Source: an uncultured Gammaproteobacteria bacterium
Lineage (GTDB): Bacteria > Pseudomonadota > Gammaproteobacteria > Arenicellales > JAANXG01
Length of the DNA stretch: 64,000 bases
NCBI GenBank assembly: GCA_947258975.1
Contig: CAMYKK010000016.1
Location: 19,555-83,554, forward strand
Reading direction: 5' to 3'
Shown: positions 62,701 through 64,000 of the stretch, piece by piece
How positions within the stretch are numbered: position 1 is the first letter of the stretch
Layout of the letters: each line of letters opens with the position of its first letter
Notes under the pieces: model-generated
Database searches by the model: none
What the model was told of the DNA's origin: nothing
What the model saw: the letters and a program-made list of their open reading frames with translations, nothing else
Program-made: the position numbers and the translations under genes

Positions 62701-62770
62701 CGAGCAGAAAGATGCCGTTGGTGAGCAAAACCAACGCGAGACTGATCCGAATCGTTGGACTTAATTTCAT
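59765..62770 (-). CDS. Membrane PAS-GGDEF-GGDEF-EAL cyclic-di-GMP protein
   Basis: A 1001-residue bifunctional candidate. Residues 1-25 and about 160-180 are membrane spans around a periplasmic sensor; PAS about 195-320; first GGDEF about 345-505 with intact GGEEF and the inhibitory RxxD (RPAD) five residues before it; a coiled linker; second GGDEF about 565-735 with degenerate GSDEF; EAL about 745-1000 with EALLRW, LEITET, VDDFGTGYSS, KLDRGF and EGVET intact. It can probably make c-di-GMP with the first domain and cleave it with the last. Its start overlaps the stop of the giant cadherin-like gene by four bases, so the two are co-translated. Confidence 0.93.
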   Translation of the reverse strand: MKLSPTIRISLALVLLTNGIFLLGDLAGLSPDERSGLIEGRRKFCEYLAIHISSVVGGTGMDSVEGTLRAMVERNADVLSVAVRDTEGGLLAEAGDHSENWNEELPQDQSTANRVQVPIFNGDTRWGTVEIAFAPITGTFLDSITQSSIGLMLFVAGFGFCIYWIFIRKALRELDPGSAIPERVRSAFNALAEGLLLMDEKEHIILANDAFAEKVQQPATALVGLKASSLGWDTDRLGGQSAFPWLRSLNEQETQTGIPLVFESDQHSGRMFMVNTAPIFDSKDVTRGVLATFNDMTALERKHTELKETLKNLRRSEEELRNKTLELEYLATRDPLTGCLNRRAFLEKYDAAVNNALNMNTELVCIMLDIDHFKLINDQFGHITGDKVIQIVAEFLRSNSRPADLVGRYGGEEFCIVLPETGITEGIEIADRLRGSIAEGSRIRFTSSMRVTASFGVASLSEEMPDAHDLVNRADKALYAAKEAGRNRVIEWEPSLSAEDASNHVDTNAIPNHDALADTAKSAAGDNDLRYFQERIAELEGELGFNKQLSERGQGIDKLTGLPNRLLFADRIHQALARTSRNDDVVALISLDIDAFKRVNDALGHVVGDQLLKTVAERLVQTLRSGDTVAFVGCDSEDSGISRIGSDEFGILVTDLTDVELVTWIVKRIFESLSQRIEIDGHEIFVTCSAGVSVYPHDAFSAEALLQNASAARNDAKHRFGRNNLRFFSPDINKSAYRQLWLETQLHNALENGELSIHYQPQVDIKSMQIRGLEALLRWQHPKLGSIPPSEFIPIAESTGVINEIGEWALHSACQQMREWLDHGFSDLIIGVNLSGVQMRRNDLADKVMAILKNTGLPGAQLELEITETTVMENIELVTSNINRLRDMGVRFAVDDFGTGYSSLSCLKDLNVDSLKLDRGFLTDSLPDRQGQMIVSAMVALSRQLGLRVVAEGVETETQRAFLRDVKCAQFQGFVFSKALPAEQISELLHTHYVTATESAA

Positions 62771-64000
62771 GCCGGCTCCAAGATCGACGATTGTGGTTGC
62801 GCACGTTGATCCGGCGCTGCGAATAGATTGTCTATTCTGTGATCGGCGGATCGTGCTGCGGCTTTGTCTTCTTCATTTTCTTCGTCTTCCTCCGAGGGCA
62901 GTTTGGTCTTGAATAACACCGGCAATGGATCGAACTGCCGCCACAACGGCGTCGTTGACAACAGGGCCGCGGCGAGGGAGCCCGACTTCAGCACCCAACT
63001 CACGTAGCCGGCGGAAAGCACCACCGTGGTGCCGAAGGCCGCAGAGACTTGAAGGATATTTTCATCCGCCAGCCATCCGTGGTTGTGCATCTGTTCCTTC
63101 ACCGAATCGAGCAGATTCGAGAGTTGGGTCGAAACTTCAAACGTCGGTACGGGCAGGGATGCCAGCGCTATATCCTGGCGCCCGTAGACAACTTTTATTC
63201 CCGCATCGGGCAAGGACTGTGCCGCAGGCTCCTGCAACGCATGCTGGATGACCTGTAGCGGTACCGTGATCGGAATCGGGGCGCTCATAGACACCGGCTG
63301 AGCTTGTCCCGTTACTACAGGTGTATCGGTGTCGATCGGTTTGATAACGACATATTCTTCCTGTTCGGTGTCGCTCACGTCTTCGGTGCCCGGCTCAATT
63401 GGCATCTCGTCGCTGGGGGTCGTCGCGGCGGTGTCATCAATGTCTACCGGTGGGGTTGTCTCCACAACCGGTAACACATTGTTATTCTCCGTATCTACGT
63501 CCGGGGGATCGCCAGCGGATGAATCCGGAGGCGGTGTGTCCGGGCCGGGTCCGCCGCCGGCGGGCGTGTCGCCACCGGCCGGGGCTTCATTGACGTCGGT
63601 AACGGTGATGGCGAGCCCCGCGGCGTCATCCGGGGAACCGCCCACGCTCAGGTCCTCCACTTCGACGCTGATGTCGAGGACAGGGTTGGTTTCAAAATCC
63701 AGTGTCGCGCCGGCCTTGAGGTGGAGTGCGTTGCCGCCGACGATCTCGAACAGGGTGGCGTCGGCGCCGGTCACGGTCACGGTGTTGGTGCCCAGGGCAT
63801 CGTCGCTGACGACGATGTCGGCGACCTTGATGCTCGACGTGGTGCCGGTGTCTTTTGCCAGCGCGGTAACCGTGTTGGCGAGTATCACGGTTGGCGCCTC
63901 GTTGGCATCGTTGAGGTTGACGGTGATCAGGGCGGTGTCGTTCAAGGCGCCGTCGGTGGCGGTGATTTCGAGGTTAAAGACGGGGTTGGTCTCGAAATCC
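62767..64000 (-). CDS. C-terminal part of a giant cadherin-like repeat surface protein (truncated by the window)
   Basis: The 3' end of a much longer gene; the frame is open to the right edge. About 110 residues of cadherin/tandem-95-type repeats are visible, with DFETNPV occurring twice (DFETNPVFNLEITATDG; DFETNPVLDISVEVEDL) and NEAP joints. A Pro/Gly/acidic linker follows (about 130 residues), then a C-terminal domain with a hydrophobic segment (AAFGTTVVLSAGYVSWVLKSG) and WRQFDPLPVLF, and an acidic tail. The C-terminus suggests anchoring rather than free secretion. Adhesion or biofilm function is inferred from repeats and from the c-di-GMP gene overlapping its end. Confidence 0.85.
   Translation of the reverse strand, partial: DFETNPVFNLEITATDGALNDTALITVNLNDANEAPTVILANTVTALAKDTGTTSSIKVADIVVSDDALGTNTVTVTGADATLFEIVGGNALHLKAGATLDFETNPVLDISVEVEDLSVGGSPDDAAGLAITVTDVNEAPAGGDTPAGGGPGPDTPPPDSSAGDPPDVDTENNNVLPVVETTPPVDIDDTAATTPSDEMPIEPGTEDVSDTEQEEYVVIKPIDTDTPVVTGQAQPVSMSAPIPITVPLQVIQHALQEPAAQSLPDAGIKVVYGRQDIALASLPVPTFEVSTQLSNLLDSVKEQMHNHGWLADENILQVSAAFGTTVVLSAGYVSWVLKSGSLAAALLSTTPLWRQFDPLPVLFKTKLPSEEDEENEEDKAAARSADHRIDNLFAAPDQRAQPQSSILEPA

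Overview
The window reads as chromosomal DNA of a gammaproteobacterium with an aerobic to microaerobic respiratory lifestyle. I infer this from a GlrK/QseG-like/GlrR two-component operon (a gammaproteobacterial arrangement), a full System I cytochrome c maturation operon (ccmABCDEFGHI), a complete cbb3 oxidase locus, class II fumarase, a class I-type PHA synthase and a cluster of FNR/Anr boxes. I see no tRNA, rRNA, CRISPR array, plasmid or phage genes. The species cannot be told from the sequence alone.

Left part (1-23.6 kb): the 3' part of fumC, a zinc-free medium-chain dehydrogenase, a divergent FeoB, an FMN reductase, panB, the ccm operon (minus strand, tightly overlapped), pdxH, a universal stress protein, a multi-zinc-ribbon protein, a Pat-like acyl-CoA synthetase/acetyltransferase, a small mono-haem lipoprotein, phaC and a host-attachment-family protein.

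Centre (23.6-38 kb): a low-oxygen respiration island. It holds a Yip1-type membrane protein, ccoNOQP, a small membrane protein, ccoG, ccoH, a hemerythrin-like protein, ccoS, ccoI, an FNR/Anr regulator with four cluster cysteines, a single-domain receiver, FixJ and a haem-PAS FixL. Six FNR-type boxes lie between 14.7 and 35.9 kb. One sits in front of the lone receiver, as expected for a FixT-like feedback arm. The likely circuit is FixL -> FixJ -> Anr -> cbb3 and other targets, with Anr also driving the receiver. The ccm operon supplies the c-type haem attachment that CcoO and CcoP need. A 174-bp MITE with perfect terminal repeats and an 11-bp target duplication lies between the hemerythrin gene and ccoS.

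Right part (38-64 kb): an RND efflux operon (TolC, a severely shortened adaptor, RND pump); M14 and M23 peptidase lipoproteins and an MFS transporter flanked by a dispersed repeat; an apparently eroding organic-acid/acyl-CoA catabolic locus (internally deleted isopropylmalate-dehydrogenase-family gene, AbrB-type permease, a TctC-type binding protein with a defective start, a stub of a TcuA-like flavoprotein, acyl-CoA dehydrogenase, CaiB/BaiF CoA-transferase); an unrecognised putative lipoprotein with possible Cys/His catalytic residues; a Tat-exported aldo/keto-reductase-like protein lacking two tetrad residues; the glrK-qseG-glrR operon followed by a GlrR site, a sigma-54 promoter and a secreted EF-hand protein; and a PAS-GGDEF-GGDEF-EAL protein overlapping the end of a giant cadherin-like repeat protein that runs off the right edge.

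No single wholly new system stands out. The strongest candidates are the compact FixLJ/receiver/Anr/cbb3 circuit with its sites, the GlrR/sigma-54-linked EF-hand gene, and the coupled adhesin/c-di-GMP pair.
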